DNA from: Klebsiella quasivariicola
GTDB taxonomy: Bacteria; Pseudomonadota; Gammaproteobacteria; Enterobacterales; Enterobacteriaceae
Length of the DNA stretch: 64,000 nt
Direction: 5' to 3'
NCBI RefSeq assembly: GCF_002269255.1
Contig: NZ_CP022823.1
Location: 2,666,001-2,730,000, forward strand
The notes under the pieces are model-generated. The model ran no database searches. It was not told the origin of the DNA and worked only from the letters and a program-made list of their open reading frames with translations. Of the stretch, positions 17,190-26,509 are shown piece after piece (within the stretch, counting starts at the first letter, position 1; each line of letters opens with the position of its first letter). The position numbers and the translations under genes are program-made.

Positions 17190-18071
17190 ATGGATATTAA
17201 GCAACTCAAGTATTTAATCGCGCTCGATCAGACGCGCCATTTTGGCCAGGCGGCCGCGGCCTGCCATATTACCCAGCCAACGCTCTCCATGCGGATTCGC
17301 AATCTGGAAGAGGAGCTTAACCTCACGCTGATCCAGCGCGGCCAGCGCTTCGAAGGTTTTACCCCGGAAGGGGAGCGGATCCTGGCCTGGGCACGGGCGG
17401 TGCTCGCCGCCCATGACGGGCTGGCGGCAGAAGCGGCGATCTGTCGCGGACAGATGGTCGGCCAGCTGCGGGTGGGCATGGTGCCGCTGGCGAGCCTCAA
17501 TCCGATGCAGTTGATTACCCCCCTGGCGGAGAAATATCCGGCGCTGCAGTTCAGCCTGCTGTCGATGACCTCGGAGCAGATTATCGACGGCGTCAGCCGT
17601 AATCAGCTGGATCTGGGGATCTGCTATCTGCAGCACCTGGACGAGCGTCAGTTCAAGATTGCCCGCTTGCCGCAAACCCGGATGGGGCTCCTGCACGATA
17701 AACGCCATTACGACTTCAGCGCCGGGACGCCGGGCTGGGAGGCGCTGGCGACGTTGCCCCTTGGCTTTCTGACCAAGGGGATGTACTACCGGGAGTCCAT
17801 TGAAATCAGCTTTAAGGCCAAAGGGCTAACGCCGAGGTATGTCTTTGAGAGTGATTCGACCTTTCAGATTATCCAGGCGGTGCAGGCGGGGATCTGCTGC
17901 GCCATTATGCCGCTTAACAACGGCCTCGAAGCGCTAAGCGACAATCTTGAAATTCTGCCGATTGCCGAAAGCCAGGTCGATTCACAGCTGGCGCTGATTA
18001 TGCGCCAGCAGGAGCCGGTCTCGACCCTGGCGGAGAAATGCTTCGCTGAGGCGCAGGGGATATTTGGCTGA
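17190..18071 (+). CDS. LysR-family regulator (OxyR/CynR-like)
   Basis: 293 aa. N-terminal HTH (IKQLKYLIALDQTRHFGQAA and ITQPTLSMRIRNLEEEL), then a substrate domain (about residues 88-290) with the pair of cysteines GICCAIMP near residue 238. The start was chosen at MDIKQLKY after GGGAAAGAGA; ten more codons are open upstream. It follows the YdeP-like gene in the same direction. Whether it senses formate, acid or redox is unknown. Confidence 0.85.
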   Translation: MDIKQLKYLIALDQTRHFGQAAAACHITQPTLSMRIRNLEEELNLTLIQRGQRFEGFTPEGERILAWARAVLAAHDGLAAEAAICRGQMVGQLRVGMVPLASLNPMQLITPLAEKYPALQFSLLSMTSEQIIDGVSRNQLDLGICYLQHLDERQFKIARLPQTRMGLLHDKRHYDFSAGTPGWEALATLPLGFLTKGMYYRESIEISFKAKGLTPRYVFESDSTFQIIQAVQAGICCAIMPLNNGLEALSDNLEILPIAESQVDSQLALIMRQQEPVSTLAEKCFAEAQGIFG

Positions 18072-18077
18072 GGCCTG

Positions 18078-18099
18078 GCCGCCGACCTGGCGGCTTGTC
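18078..18099 (+). terminator. Terminator after the LysR gene
   Basis: GCCGCC / GGCGGC stem (18078-18083 and 18089-18094) with a 5-base loop, followed by TTGTC. Confidence 0.5.
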
Positions 18100-18429
18100 A
18101 CTAAAATGTCTAAACGACCCTCTGATGGGAGAGTGCCAATATAGCCCCGGTGGTGCAGGACCGTTGGTAAAAGTGGTATTGCGGTGCCGCTTAATGTTGT
18201 CCAGAAGATACAAGCTTTAATGACAATTTTTTATCCCTCCTGCAGTACACATCACAAATATTAACTACGGCAACAGCCGTCATTTAAGTTAACAACAACC
18301 GATATGTATTACTCCATAATGATATATTAGGCTGACTTCCTGGTTAGATTATGATGCATTAATGTCATGCCGGCATATGAATTGTTAAATGAATATGTCT
18401 GAAAACTAATAACATCACGGACTGTTTAC
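18100..18429 (+). promoter_or_regulatory. Control region of the PTS locus
   Basis: 330 bases, increasingly AT-rich toward the PTS gene. It contains a palindromic CGGCAACAGCCG (18268-18279) and ACAACAACCGATAT (18292-18305), related to a site before the porin gene. A TATGAT -10 candidate (18350-18355) with a poor -35 (TTAGGC) fits an activator-dependent promoter. The sites lie about 45-80 bases upstream of this -10, where an AraC-type activator would bind. Confidence 0.5.
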
Positions 18430-19710
18430 ATGTCATCTCATACCAACATTGTACAAGAAAAGGCTTTGCAACTGATGCAAAGCATTGGTCAAAATACCTA
18501 CCTTAAGTCAATTATGAGCGGTATGATGCTCATATTGCCAGTAACGATTATGAGCTCTGTGGCGACTTTGCTTAAAGTGTTTCCATTTGCTCCATACCAG
18601 GATTTTTTGTTACGACACAACTTAACTCGCTTCTTTGATATCCCGATTACCTTCACGAATAATTTTTTAGCCGTGATTGTCGCTTTCTCCGTTGCCTATA
18701 CGCTAGCGAAAAATTTCGATGTTGATGGCTTCATGTCAGGTCTGATTTCAATGATCTCTTTCTTTATTTTAACGCCGTATGATCTCGGTGAAATAGGGCC
18801 ATTAGGGCAATCATTTTCAATTCCTGGCCAATGGCTGGGGCCTATGGGGCTATTTACCGCCATTCTGGTGGCGATAATTTCAACACGAATATTCGTGGCG
18901 ATAACCCGTAAGGGATTGATTATCAAAATGCCAGAAAACGTTCCGGAATTTATCTCCAAATCGTTCTCTTCATTGGTTCCAGGAATCGCCATCCTGACGC
19001 TATTTACAATTATCTCCGCAGGTATTACCAGTGTTGGTTATGGTAGCATTCACGAAATTATTTATAAATTAATCCAGGTTCCGCTAACTTCACTTGGATC
19101 CGGAATCTGGTCACTCATCTTTGTTGCTGTTGTTGCGCAATTGCTATGGTTTTTTGGGCTGCATGGCCACGCTATCACCCTCGGTATCGTAGCGCCGATC
19201 TGGTTTGCCATGGATGCCCAGCAGCTTGCTGCGTATGCTGCAGGCGTCGACTTACCCAACATCACAGGCTTTGCGTTCTTTATGACTTATGGCGCTGCTG
19301 GAGATCTATTGCCGCTGGCTATTATGCTCGCTTTTTTCGCGAAGAGCGCACGCTATAAAACGCTCGGTAAGATCGCCTTGCCGCCAGCTATCTTCACCAT
19401 TGGCGAACCGATGGCTTATGGCGTGCCGCTGGTAATGAATTTTACTCTGGCGATTCCTTATATTTTTATCAATGGCATCATGCTCGGCATTGCATGGTAT
19501 CTAACGGTCATTGGCGTATTGCCTCGCGTCGCTGGGGTGAGTACCCCGGCCGGCATGCCGATCATTATTTCTGGTTTTATGCAGGGGAGCTGGAAAATTG
19601 CCGCTTTCCAATTTATAGGACTTTTTGCGCGATTTGCAGGATGGTATTTCTTCTTCAAGACTGCCGATCTTGTCGCTTGCCGGGAAGAAAATCAGACAGA
19701 TACCATTTGA
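18430..19710 (+). CDS. PTS lactose/cellobiose-family IIC permease
   Basis: 426 aa, about 10 transmembrane segments. Family signatures: LLWFFGLHGHAI (about residue 238), the conserved loop IGEPMAYGVPLVMNF (about 322-336) and the C-terminal STPAGMPIIISGFMQGSW. CelB/LacE-type IIC without a fused IIB; IIB and IIA lie 6 kb downstream at 25854 and 26187. It imports and phosphorylates a beta- or mixed-linked disaccharide. Base use is AT-rich against the window. Its 3' neighbour is a GH78 rhamnosidase, so the cargo probably contains rhamnose. Confidence 0.9.
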   Translation: MSSHTNIVQEKALQLMQSIGQNTYLKSIMSGMMLILPVTIMSSVATLLKVFPFAPYQDFLLRHNLTRFFDIPITFTNNFLAVIVAFSVAYTLAKNFDVDGFMSGLISMISFFILTPYDLGEIGPLGQSFSIPGQWLGPMGLFTAILVAIISTRIFVAITRKGLIIKMPENVPEFISKSFSSLVPGIAILTLFTIISAGITSVGYGSIHEIIYKLIQVPLTSLGSGIWSLIFVAVVAQLLWFFGLHGHAITLGIVAPIWFAMDAQQLAAYAAGVDLPNITGFAFFMTYGAAGDLLPLAIMLAFFAKSARYKTLGKIALPPAIFTIGEPMAYGVPLVMNFTLAIPYIFINGIMLGIAWYLTVIGVLPRVAGVSTPAGMPIIISGFMQGSWKIAAFQFIGLFARFAGWYFFFKTADLVACREENQTDTI

Positions 19711-19760
19711 ATGCTCCATAAAAATATGCCAGCAACGCCAATTTAGCCATGGTGGGAAAG

Positions 19761-22373
19761 ATGTTAAGTATCAATTACCAAACGGAAAACATTATTGTCG
19801 ATCATCTGCCAATTATGGTGTGCTGGTCTACCAATTATCCTCAAAAGTCATTTTCGATAAAAGTGTATAAAGGTGCCGAACTGGTATCTCTTATCGCAAG
19901 AGAGGGTAATAATACCATTATCACTCTCGATGCAATATCGTTACAACGCTTTACTTCTTATATCATAGAAGTCCTTACCCACGGTGACAATGGTGAGAAC
20001 AACGTTTTTAGAAACAGTTTTACAACCAGTAACCTTGGCCATTTTTCTGGCCGCTGGGTGAGCGGTGGGCATCACTTCACTAATGATATTCATTACTATC
20101 GCGGTAAACGTAATGTGGTGATGAGAAAAACAATTCATCTCGACGAAGACCTCCTTGATGCCTATATCAGCATTGTTGGTCTTGGTTTTTATAAATTGTA
20201 TATCAACGGTAAAGAGGTCACCCGCGGTGAGCTTAATACTGACTGGACAAATTATGCTAAAATTATTTATTATGATACTTACAGTATAAAGCCGTTTATT
20301 AATCAGCCGAAAAATGAAGTCATTGTTGAGCTAGCCGATGGCTGGTTTAATCCAGCGCCGCTTAAATTATTTGGTAAATATAACCTGAGAGAGACCTTAA
20401 CCATCGGTGAACCACAGGTCATCGCTGACATTTATATGAAGTTTGCAGATCGCGAAATAATCATCGGTAGTGATGCCGACTGGCAATATTGCGAAGGCGC
20501 TTATACCTTCAATAATATCTATTTGGGCGAGCGCCTGGATATGAAAGTGTTTCGCGGAGACAACACCACCGATTTGCTGATGCCTGACTGGAAAAACGTG
20601 GTGCTGAGCAACGGGCCTGAAGGCCGTCTGGTCTCGAGTTTTATTCCGAAAATTAACCATACGTTGTCCCTCGGGGCAGAGCATATCCACGTCGTAGACG
20701 AAGAGACATTCATTATTGATTTCGGTGCCATCATCACCGGATTTATCGATTTATCCATTACCGCGTCTGAGAATCAACGTGTGGAACTGCTCTATAGCGA
20801 AGACGTTGATGAAAACTATGAACTAAACACTGACTCCACCCTTGCAGGATTTGTCGGCAAACAGGTTACTGAAGGTGTGGTTATTGACGGCGGAATTGGA
20901 GCACCGGCGAGGGCGGAGCAGAAGGATGCCTTTGAATGCCGCAGTGGGAAGAATCATTTTATCAATGCCTTTACCTGTCATTCGTTTCGCTATGTGCAGT
21001 TAAGCGGTATTAATATTGAACAATTAAACAATGTTCAGGCGCTTTCAGTACATACTGTACTAAGGGAAAACGGGGGCTTTTACTGCTCAGATCCTTACAT
21101 AAATAAGCTCTTTGAGGTTGCTAAAAGAACTAAACTCAATAACATTCATTCGGTCTTCGGGGATTGTGCCCGCGAACGTTTCGCCTATGGCGGAGACATT
21201 GTCGCGTTGGCCCGGTCGCAAGTGTATCAGTTTGACTCTGCCGCTATTTATAAGAAAACTATCTTTGATTTTATCAATGATATTCGTCCCTGTGGTGGTG
21301 TGACCGAAACTGCGCCATTTATGGGAATTAAAACTAATGGCGTCGGCGGGGAAACGGGACCCCTGGGTTGGCAACTGGTATTACCTTATTTGATAGCCAT
21401 TCACTATCGACATTATGGCAACGTCAATCTGTTGGCCGAAAGCTTGCCATTTCTTGAGAAGCAAATCCTCTCCCTGGAAATGCGTGACTTTGATGACCTG
21501 GTAACCTGCTGCCTGGGTGACTGGGGAAGCCGCGATCATGATATGCGTAATTACAAAAATGGCTCGCCAGCTCTCCATTTCACCAGTGCTTGTTTCTATT
21601 ATTACCATTTGTTAATTATCGCAAAAATATGTGATGATCTTGGCTTAAAAGAAAAATGGCTAAAATATATTAGCAAGGCCAATAAAATTAGAGAGAAAAT
21701 TTTAACACTCTATAAGAATACGGATGGCAGCTTCGCCGATCGCAGTCAGACCAGCTTTGTTTTTGCAATCTACTTCGATTTGTGTGATGATATCGACAGT
21801 TCATTGAATGCATTGATCGATCTCATCAAAAAAGAGCAAAATGTTATCACCTGTGGGATTTTTGGCCAAAGTTTTGCCTATGAAATATTTCATCGCTATG
21901 GTCATAATGAATTAATCCTTGAATGGTTAAGAGTCGAAGCCGGATTCAAGAAAATGCTTAAAAATGATGCCAGCACATTGAAGGAATTTTTCGGTGATAA
22001 CCTGAATGGTTCAAATAATCACGCGATGTTCAGTTCTTATACCAGCTGGCTGTTTCAGGCTTTGGGCGGCATTACCGTCGCTGAGGAGGCGGTTGGTGCT
22101 GATGTTATTTTAATCAGTCCATCCTTTACTGAGACGATTAACTTTGTGGATTGCTGGCATCAAACAATCAGAGGGCGTATTGAGTGTCGCTGGCGGCGCT
22201 ATAAAAAAGGCATTGAATTAGTCATCAAAGTGCCCTTTAACCTCAAAAAATGCACCCTTAAATTACCAAAAGTGTATCAACTTAATAAACAATTACCTGC
22301 GCCGATAGACTGTGATAGCTATCATCAGTTTTATGACATTACCGATGCAGGTGAGATAAAAGTACTATTATAA
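19761..22373 (+). CDS. Cytoplasmic alpha-L-rhamnosidase, GH78
   Basis: 870 aa from this ATG; an alternative ATG at 19749 adds four residues. There is no signal peptide. N-terminal beta domains (GRWVSGGHHF, then YKLYINGKEVTRGELNTDWTNY typical of GH78 domains) precede an (alpha/alpha)6 barrel. The probable general acid Glu lies in DCARERFAYGGD (about residue 470), equal to the family DxxRDERxGWxGD. The probable general base Glu lies in STLKEFFGDNLNGSNNHAMF (about residue 735). Further family motifs are LGDWGSRD and ETGPLGWQLVLPYL. A cytoplasmic rhamnosidase beside a PTS implies cleavage of an imported, perhaps phosphorylated, rhamnosyl sugar. AT-rich. Confidence 0.9.
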   Translation: MLSINYQTENIIVDHLPIMVCWSTNYPQKSFSIKVYKGAELVSLIAREGNNTIITLDAISLQRFTSYIIEVLTHGDNGENNVFRNSFTTSNLGHFSGRWVSGGHHFTNDIHYYRGKRNVVMRKTIHLDEDLLDAYISIVGLGFYKLYINGKEVTRGELNTDWTNYAKIIYYDTYSIKPFINQPKNEVIVELADGWFNPAPLKLFGKYNLRETLTIGEPQVIADIYMKFADREIIIGSDADWQYCEGAYTFNNIYLGERLDMKVFRGDNTTDLLMPDWKNVVLSNGPEGRLVSSFIPKINHTLSLGAEHIHVVDEETFIIDFGAIITGFIDLSITASENQRVELLYSEDVDENYELNTDSTLAGFVGKQVTEGVVIDGGIGAPARAEQKDAFECRSGKNHFINAFTCHSFRYVQLSGINIEQLNNVQALSVHTVLRENGGFYCSDPYINKLFEVAKRTKLNNIHSVFGDCARERFAYGGDIVALARSQVYQFDSAAIYKKTIFDFINDIRPCGGVTETAPFMGIKTNGVGGETGPLGWQLVLPYLIAIHYRHYGNVNLLAESLPFLEKQILSLEMRDFDDLVTCCLGDWGSRDHDMRNYKNGSPALHFTSACFYYYHLLIIAKICDDLGLKEKWLKYISKANKIREKILTLYKNTDGSFADRSQTSFVFAIYFDLCDDIDSSLNALIDLIKKEQNVITCGIFGQSFAYEIFHRYGHNELILEWLRVEAGFKKMLKNDASTLKEFFGDNLNGSNNHAMFSSYTSWLFQALGGITVAEEAVGADVILISPSFTETINFVDCWHQTIRGRIECRWRRYKKGIELVIKVPFNLKKCTLKLPKVYQLNKQLPAPIDCDSYHQFYDITDAGEIKVLL

Positions 22374-22415
22374 TGATAGTGCATACCCAACCGTTCGCTC
22401 CAGTTAGGTACTTTT

Positions 22416-23360
22416 ATGTTACACCATGATATTCATGAAAAGCTACTGGCTTATACCGATAGAGAACTCGAACTGCTTCGCGCTAACTATCAACTGTGTC
22501 ATAAATTTAAAAGCCATATGGAGCGAAGGTTTTTCAAAGACAACTACATTCATATTGAAAAGCAGACCCGATTTACTAAAATTCCGTTGCATTCTCATGG
22601 CTTTATCGAGCTTATTTATATATATCAGGGTAAAATGCATCAGAAGATTAATGAAGAAAGTCTCACTCTGGGTAAGGGTGAGATACTGCTTATCAACCAG
22701 TTTGCCAGACACGAAATTGAAGCCGCTGGGCAGAATGATATTATCATCAATTTTATTATTAAGACCGAATTTTTCGGTCGACTCATGTCCCTTTTTGACG
22801 AAAATAACATCATTTCCCGTTTTATCCTTTCAGCAATTAATGGCAGAAAAAAGCATGGAGAGCATATTCACTTTAAAGTGGGGGAAATCGACGCCATTCA
22901 AAGCATTATGCATGTCATCATCAGCGAGATCTACAGTAATAACCACTTAAAAGAGATACGCGTCAATTTCCTGGTGGGACTGTTGATGACCGAACTGCTC
23001 TCGAATGTGCAAGCCAGCGATTACCATATCAACGGCAGTTACAATGAATCACTTGCCATGGCCGTGTTGAGATATATTGATACAGATTATAAAACTGCCA
23101 GCCTGAAAGAGATCTCCTGTCGTTTAAATCAGCCTAATTATAAAGTGAGTAAACTGATAAAAGACTTCACCGGTAAGAACTTTAGTGATTTGTTGGTTGA
23201 AAAACGCCTGGATGTGTTGATCCATCTCCTCAAGCATACTAATCACTCTATTATTGATGTTATTAATATGACGGGTTATGAAAACGCCTCGCATTGTTAT
23301 AAAGTATTTAAAGAGAAATATAATATGAGTATTAAGGAGTATCGTGATCTGAACTCCTGA
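22416..23360 (+). CDS. AraC-family regulator of the rhamnoside locus
   Basis: 314 aa. An N-terminal cupin-like sensing domain (about residues 40-130: IPLHSHGFIELIYIYQGK, LGKGEILLINQFARHEI) and a C-terminal double HTH (about residues 215-312: DTDYKTASLKEISCRLNQ; IIDVINMTGYENASHCYKVF, ending KEYRDL). The HSHGFIEL stretch is the usual sugar-binding cupin start. It sits between the GH78 and porin genes on the same strand and probably controls both transcription units of the locus. AT-rich. Confidence 0.9.
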   Translation: MLHHDIHEKLLAYTDRELELLRANYQLCHKFKSHMERRFFKDNYIHIEKQTRFTKIPLHSHGFIELIYIYQGKMHQKINEESLTLGKGEILLINQFARHEIEAAGQNDIIINFIIKTEFFGRLMSLFDENNIISRFILSAINGRKKHGEHIHFKVGEIDAIQSIMHVIISEIYSNNHLKEIRVNFLVGLLMTELLSNVQASDYHINGSYNESLAMAVLRYIDTDYKTASLKEISCRLNQPNYKVSKLIKDFTGKNFSDLLVEKRLDVLIHLLKHTNHSIIDVINMTGYENASHCYKVFKEKYNMSIKEYRDLNS

Positions 23361-23416
23361 ATAGTAAATTGGCGCACAGCGTTCATGCTATTGCATGTTT
23401 TTGTAATAAGTAAAAT

Positions 23417-23432
23417 CGGCAACAACCGATAT
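23417..23432 (+). promoter_or_regulatory. Candidate operator upstream of the porin gene
   Basis: CGGCAACAACCGATAT, nearly repeated upstream of the PTS IIC gene (18268-18279 and 18292-18305). It lies about 115-130 bases before the porin ATG in an AT-rich leader. Confidence 0.45.
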
Positions 23433-23546
23433 ATAAAAAGGCAAGCTGGGTTATAACACGAGTGGCATTCTTTAAATAAAATCAGATAAGCAATAAAAAT
23501 AATAATTTTATTTATTTTATATCTCTTACCCGATGGAGTCTGAAGA

Positions 23547-24830
23547 ATGAACCCCAGAATTATTATTCCAGGTGTTATCTCATGTTTTCTGCCTGCGACC
23601 CTATGCCATGCGGCCAATCTAAGCGACGACGGCAGCTTCCAGCTAAATGGATATGGCATGGTGGCTGGAGATTTTCAGAGCGAACTAAACCGTCCCAAAA
23701 ACATGTCATTGCATACCGACCCCACCGGACCTAATCAGGATCCTCGTGGCAAAATGGGCGATTTGGGAAACAGTTTCTGGCACGATTACTGGACATCGCT
23801 GGCTATCACTAAAAAATGGCAGGGTCTGGCTTCTCCTGAGCAATGGGCTGATTACACCTATGAAATGGTGGGTTACGGCGATAAAACGGTAGAAACGGCA
23901 CAGAATTATGGGCGCTTTGGTGGGCTCTCTTTTCTTCCCGAGGGCGCAAACATTTGGGCTGGGCGTCGTTACCTCGATCAACGTATTAATATCTTCGCTT
24001 ACAATACCAAAGAAGTGCATATTGATTCCGGCCTCGGTTATAACAGTAAGAATTTTGATTTGAACGTTGGTACCGACCAGATCGACTGGTCCAGCGATAC
24101 CGCGCCGCAGGCGATAGAAGGCTCGCGGCGCATCGTTGATATGGCTTATCGTATCGATCAGACAGAACTGGGTATGACCTATGTTAAAGAAATTGATGAT
24201 CCATTGGGCACTGGCAAGCAGAAAGCAATTAGTTTTTCCGCGAAATACAGCATGCCGTCTTTTTGGGGAGTGGCAAAGGGACAATCGACAGTCAAATTAC
24301 AGTATGGTAAAGGGGTTATTGCTCCTTATCTGAACACCAGTCGTATTACCGTCCTTAGCGAAGAGGGCGATTCTTCAATGCGTTTTTCCACCGACGGAAA
24401 CTTGACGTTGTTTGATGATTTTGCCGTCTCGCCGGCTTTCATCTATGAATATACCAGGCGTGAAAAAACTGCTGACCGAACCACCTTTATACCTGATACA
24501 GGTTATTCAGGGGGGGACATGACCTATGGTTCCGCGAATGAAACCGGGATCTTTACCGGCGTAAACGTTAAGCAAAATATTCATCACCAAAATCTTTCCA
24601 TGTTGTATGAAGTCATGGTGAATAACACTATCAACAAAAATGGCGTCGAAGGTGCCAGCGGCGTCGGCTACAAAATTGCCGCCGGCCCGGCCCTACAGCT
24701 GGATGTTTTACCGTATGTCGCGCCGATTCTCAGTTTGACGGTTACCTACGCAGGCGGGGACAAAGAGGTCACGTTATTGCCGGAAGACTCGGAGTGGCGA
24801 GTCGGGTATCGAATGGAAGTCTGGTTCTGA
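23547..24830 (+). CDS. LamB-like carbohydrate porin
   Basis: 427 aa. Signal peptide (about residues 1-22, ending ATLCHA), then an outer-membrane barrel of the maltoporin superfamily: early FQLNGYGMVAGDF, WAGRRYLDQRINIFAYNTKE (counterpart of the LamB GKRFYQRHDVH segment), and a C-terminus WRVGYRMEVWF ending in aromatic Phe as outer-membrane barrels do. It would admit the oligosaccharide or glycoside to the periplasm. It is followed 32 bases later by the esterase gene, so they are cotranscribed. AT-rich. Confidence 0.85.
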   Translation: MNPRIIIPGVISCFLPATLCHAANLSDDGSFQLNGYGMVAGDFQSELNRPKNMSLHTDPTGPNQDPRGKMGDLGNSFWHDYWTSLAITKKWQGLASPEQWADYTYEMVGYGDKTVETAQNYGRFGGLSFLPEGANIWAGRRYLDQRINIFAYNTKEVHIDSGLGYNSKNFDLNVGTDQIDWSSDTAPQAIEGSRRIVDMAYRIDQTELGMTYVKEIDDPLGTGKQKAISFSAKYSMPSFWGVAKGQSTVKLQYGKGVIAPYLNTSRITVLSEEGDSSMRFSTDGNLTLFDDFAVSPAFIYEYTRREKTADRTTFIPDTGYSGGDMTYGSANETGIFTGVNVKQNIHHQNLSMLYEVMVNNTINKNGVEGASGVGYKIAAGPALQLDVLPYVAPILSLTVTYAGGDKEVTLLPEDSEWRVGYRMEVWF

Positions 24831-24862
24831 ATCATTACTACATCACTACAGGATATTACCCT

Positions 24863-25828
24863 ATGAACAAACACGTCGCTGCTCTGCTGACGATGCTTAT
24901 TATTCCGTCTGCTTTTGCGCAAACACCTTTAACAGACAGCAAAACTATCGTTATTAAACCAAGCGCTCTGGCCGTCGAGATGGTGCCTGATATTGCCTAT
25001 TCATTTACGCAAAATATCATGGGACGACCGCTCCAGTTAACGATGGATTTGCTCAAGCCTTATGCTGATAAACCGTTACCCGCAGTAGTATTTATTACCG
25101 GCGGCGGCTTTCTCGATGCGCCCAAATCAAAATTTATCGGTCAGCGGGTCGATATTGCCCGGGCTGGTTATGTGGTCGCCAGCATTACCTATCGGGTCGT
25201 ACCCAATGTGACTTTCCCGGGCATGGTTGAAGATGCGAAAACGGCGGTCAGATTTTTACGCGCCAATGCTGAAAAATTAGGCATCGATCCCAACCATATC
25301 GCTGTGATGGGCGAGTCGGCGGGTGGGTATTTAGCCGCTATGGTGGGTACCACCAGCGGTCATAAGGAATTCGACCAGGGAGAGTATTCAAATCAAAGCA
25401 GCGATGTGCAGGCGGTGGTTGATCTCTATGGCCTGTCCGATCTGACGAAAGTCGGCGCTGACTTTTCCGCGGACATTCAAAAAGCGCATCAGTCACCGGC
25501 CATACCAGAGGCGATGCTGGTTAATGGTATTCCCTGGCAAGGCGGTGGCGCTATCTCCGCCTATCCCGAAAAGGCGAAACGGGCTAATCCCATCACCTGG
25601 ATTTCGAATAAAACGCCGCCTTTTCTGCTAATGAACGGCGATGCCGACAATGTGGTTTCACCCAGCCAGTCAACGCTTTTACACGAGGCGCTGCTAGCGA
25701 AAAAAATACCGTCCACCCATTACGTGGTGAAAGGGGCGGATCACGCAGGTTTGATGTGGTATCAGCCTGAAGTATCAAAAATTATTATTAATTTTTTAGA
25801 CCAAAATCTCAAAGATAAGCATCAATAA
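24863..25828 (+). CDS. Secreted alpha/beta-hydrolase esterase
   Basis: 321 aa. Signal peptide (MNKHVAALLTMLIIPSAFA). Alpha/beta-hydrolase of the carboxylesterase/lipase type: oxyanion region FITGGGFLD in place of HGGG, nucleophile Ser in VMGESAGGYLAA (about residue 153), acid Asp in MNGDADNVVSP and His in GADHAGLMWY. It probably removes acyl groups (acetyl or hydroxycinnamoyl) from decorated glycosides in the periplasm before uptake. The start follows a weak ribosome site; the open frame extends upstream into the porin gene but is not coding there. Confidence 0.85.
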   Translation: MNKHVAALLTMLIIPSAFAQTPLTDSKTIVIKPSALAVEMVPDIAYSFTQNIMGRPLQLTMDLLKPYADKPLPAVVFITGGGFLDAPKSKFIGQRVDIARAGYVVASITYRVVPNVTFPGMVEDAKTAVRFLRANAEKLGIDPNHIAVMGESAGGYLAAMVGTTSGHKEFDQGEYSNQSSDVQAVVDLYGLSDLTKVGADFSADIQKAHQSPAIPEAMLVNGIPWQGGGAISAYPEKAKRANPITWISNKTPPFLLMNGDADNVVSPSQSTLLHEALLAKKIPSTHYVVKGADHAGLMWYQPEVSKIIINFLDQNLKDKHQ

Positions 25829-25853
25829 TACGTTACAGGAACAGGTAAATAAG

Positions 25854-26177
25854 ATGAAAAAAATATTTTTGTGCTGCGCTGCCGGCATGTCAACGAGCAT
25901 GGTGATGAATAAAATGAAGCAAGCGGCCGCAGCGAAAGGCATTGCTGTCGATATTATTGCTGTTTCAATGGATGATTTTGACCGCACGTTACCAAATTAC
26001 GATTGCTGTCTTTTAGGGCCGCAGATTAAATATAAATTCGAAGAATTTAACAAAAAGGCCGCTGCGGTGGGTAAGAGAGTCGCCGTTATCGATAGCATGG
26101 ATTACGGCATGATGCGTGGCGATAAAATTCTTGATGCGGCGCTGGCGCTGCTGGATGAATGTTCACTCAACAAGTAG
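25854..26177 (+). CDS. PTS lactose/cellobiose-family IIB
   Basis: 107 aa, complete IIB-Lac/ChbB domain. The phosphoryl Cys is in the N-terminal KIFLCCAAGMSTSMVMNK loop (Cys at residue 7 or 8; the second precedes the AAGMST P-loop-like turn as in ChbB). It accepts phosphate from IIA and passes it to sugar on IIC. It lies 25 bases after the esterase and 9 bases before IIA. Confidence 0.92.
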   Translation: MKKIFLCCAAGMSTSMVMNKMKQAAAAKGIAVDIIAVSMDDFDRTLPNYDCCLLGPQIKYKFEEFNKKAAAVGKRVAVIDSMDYGMMRGDKILDAALALLDECSLNK

Positions 26178-26186
26178 GGCACCCGT

Positions 26187-26501
26187 ATGGATATGGAAGC
26201 AACCGTCATGGAACTCATCATTAACGCCGGTGAGTCCCGCAGTCTGGCGATGCAGGCGCTGCAAGCCGCCAGAAAAGGAGTGTGGCAGGACGTTGATAGG
26301 CTGATGCAGGACGCCGCAGATGCCGCAAAACGCGCGCATGATGTACAAACCATGCTTATTGGTATGGATGAGGGCTGTGGCAAAGTACCGGTTAATCTTA
26401 TTCTGGTACATGCCCAGGATCATATAATGACCTCTATGCTCGCGCGGGAATTGATCGCGGAGCTTATTGAGGTTCAGCGCCAGTTGCAACATCGCACCTG
26501 A
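26187..26501 (+). CDS. PTS lactose/cellobiose-family IIA
   Basis: 104 aa, three-helix IIA of the Lac/Chb family. The phospho-His is expected in ILVHAQDHIMTSMLARELI (first His, near residue 77 by family comparison), with the conserved Asp after it. It receives phosphate from HPr. Last gene of the AT-rich locus; a 10-bp hairpin and the convergent MFS gene follow. Confidence 0.92.
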   Translation: MDMEATVMELIINAGESRSLAMQALQAARKGVWQDVDRLMQDAADAAKRAHDVQTMLIGMDEGCGKVPVNLILVHAQDHIMTSMLARELIAELIEVQRQLQHRT

Positions 26502-26509
26502 TAAAATAT

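Noticed and set aside
18430..26501. Possible prophage or transposon origin of the AT-rich block
   Set aside because: No integrase, transposase, inverted ends or tRNA target seen at either edge; kept as a transfer hypothesis only.
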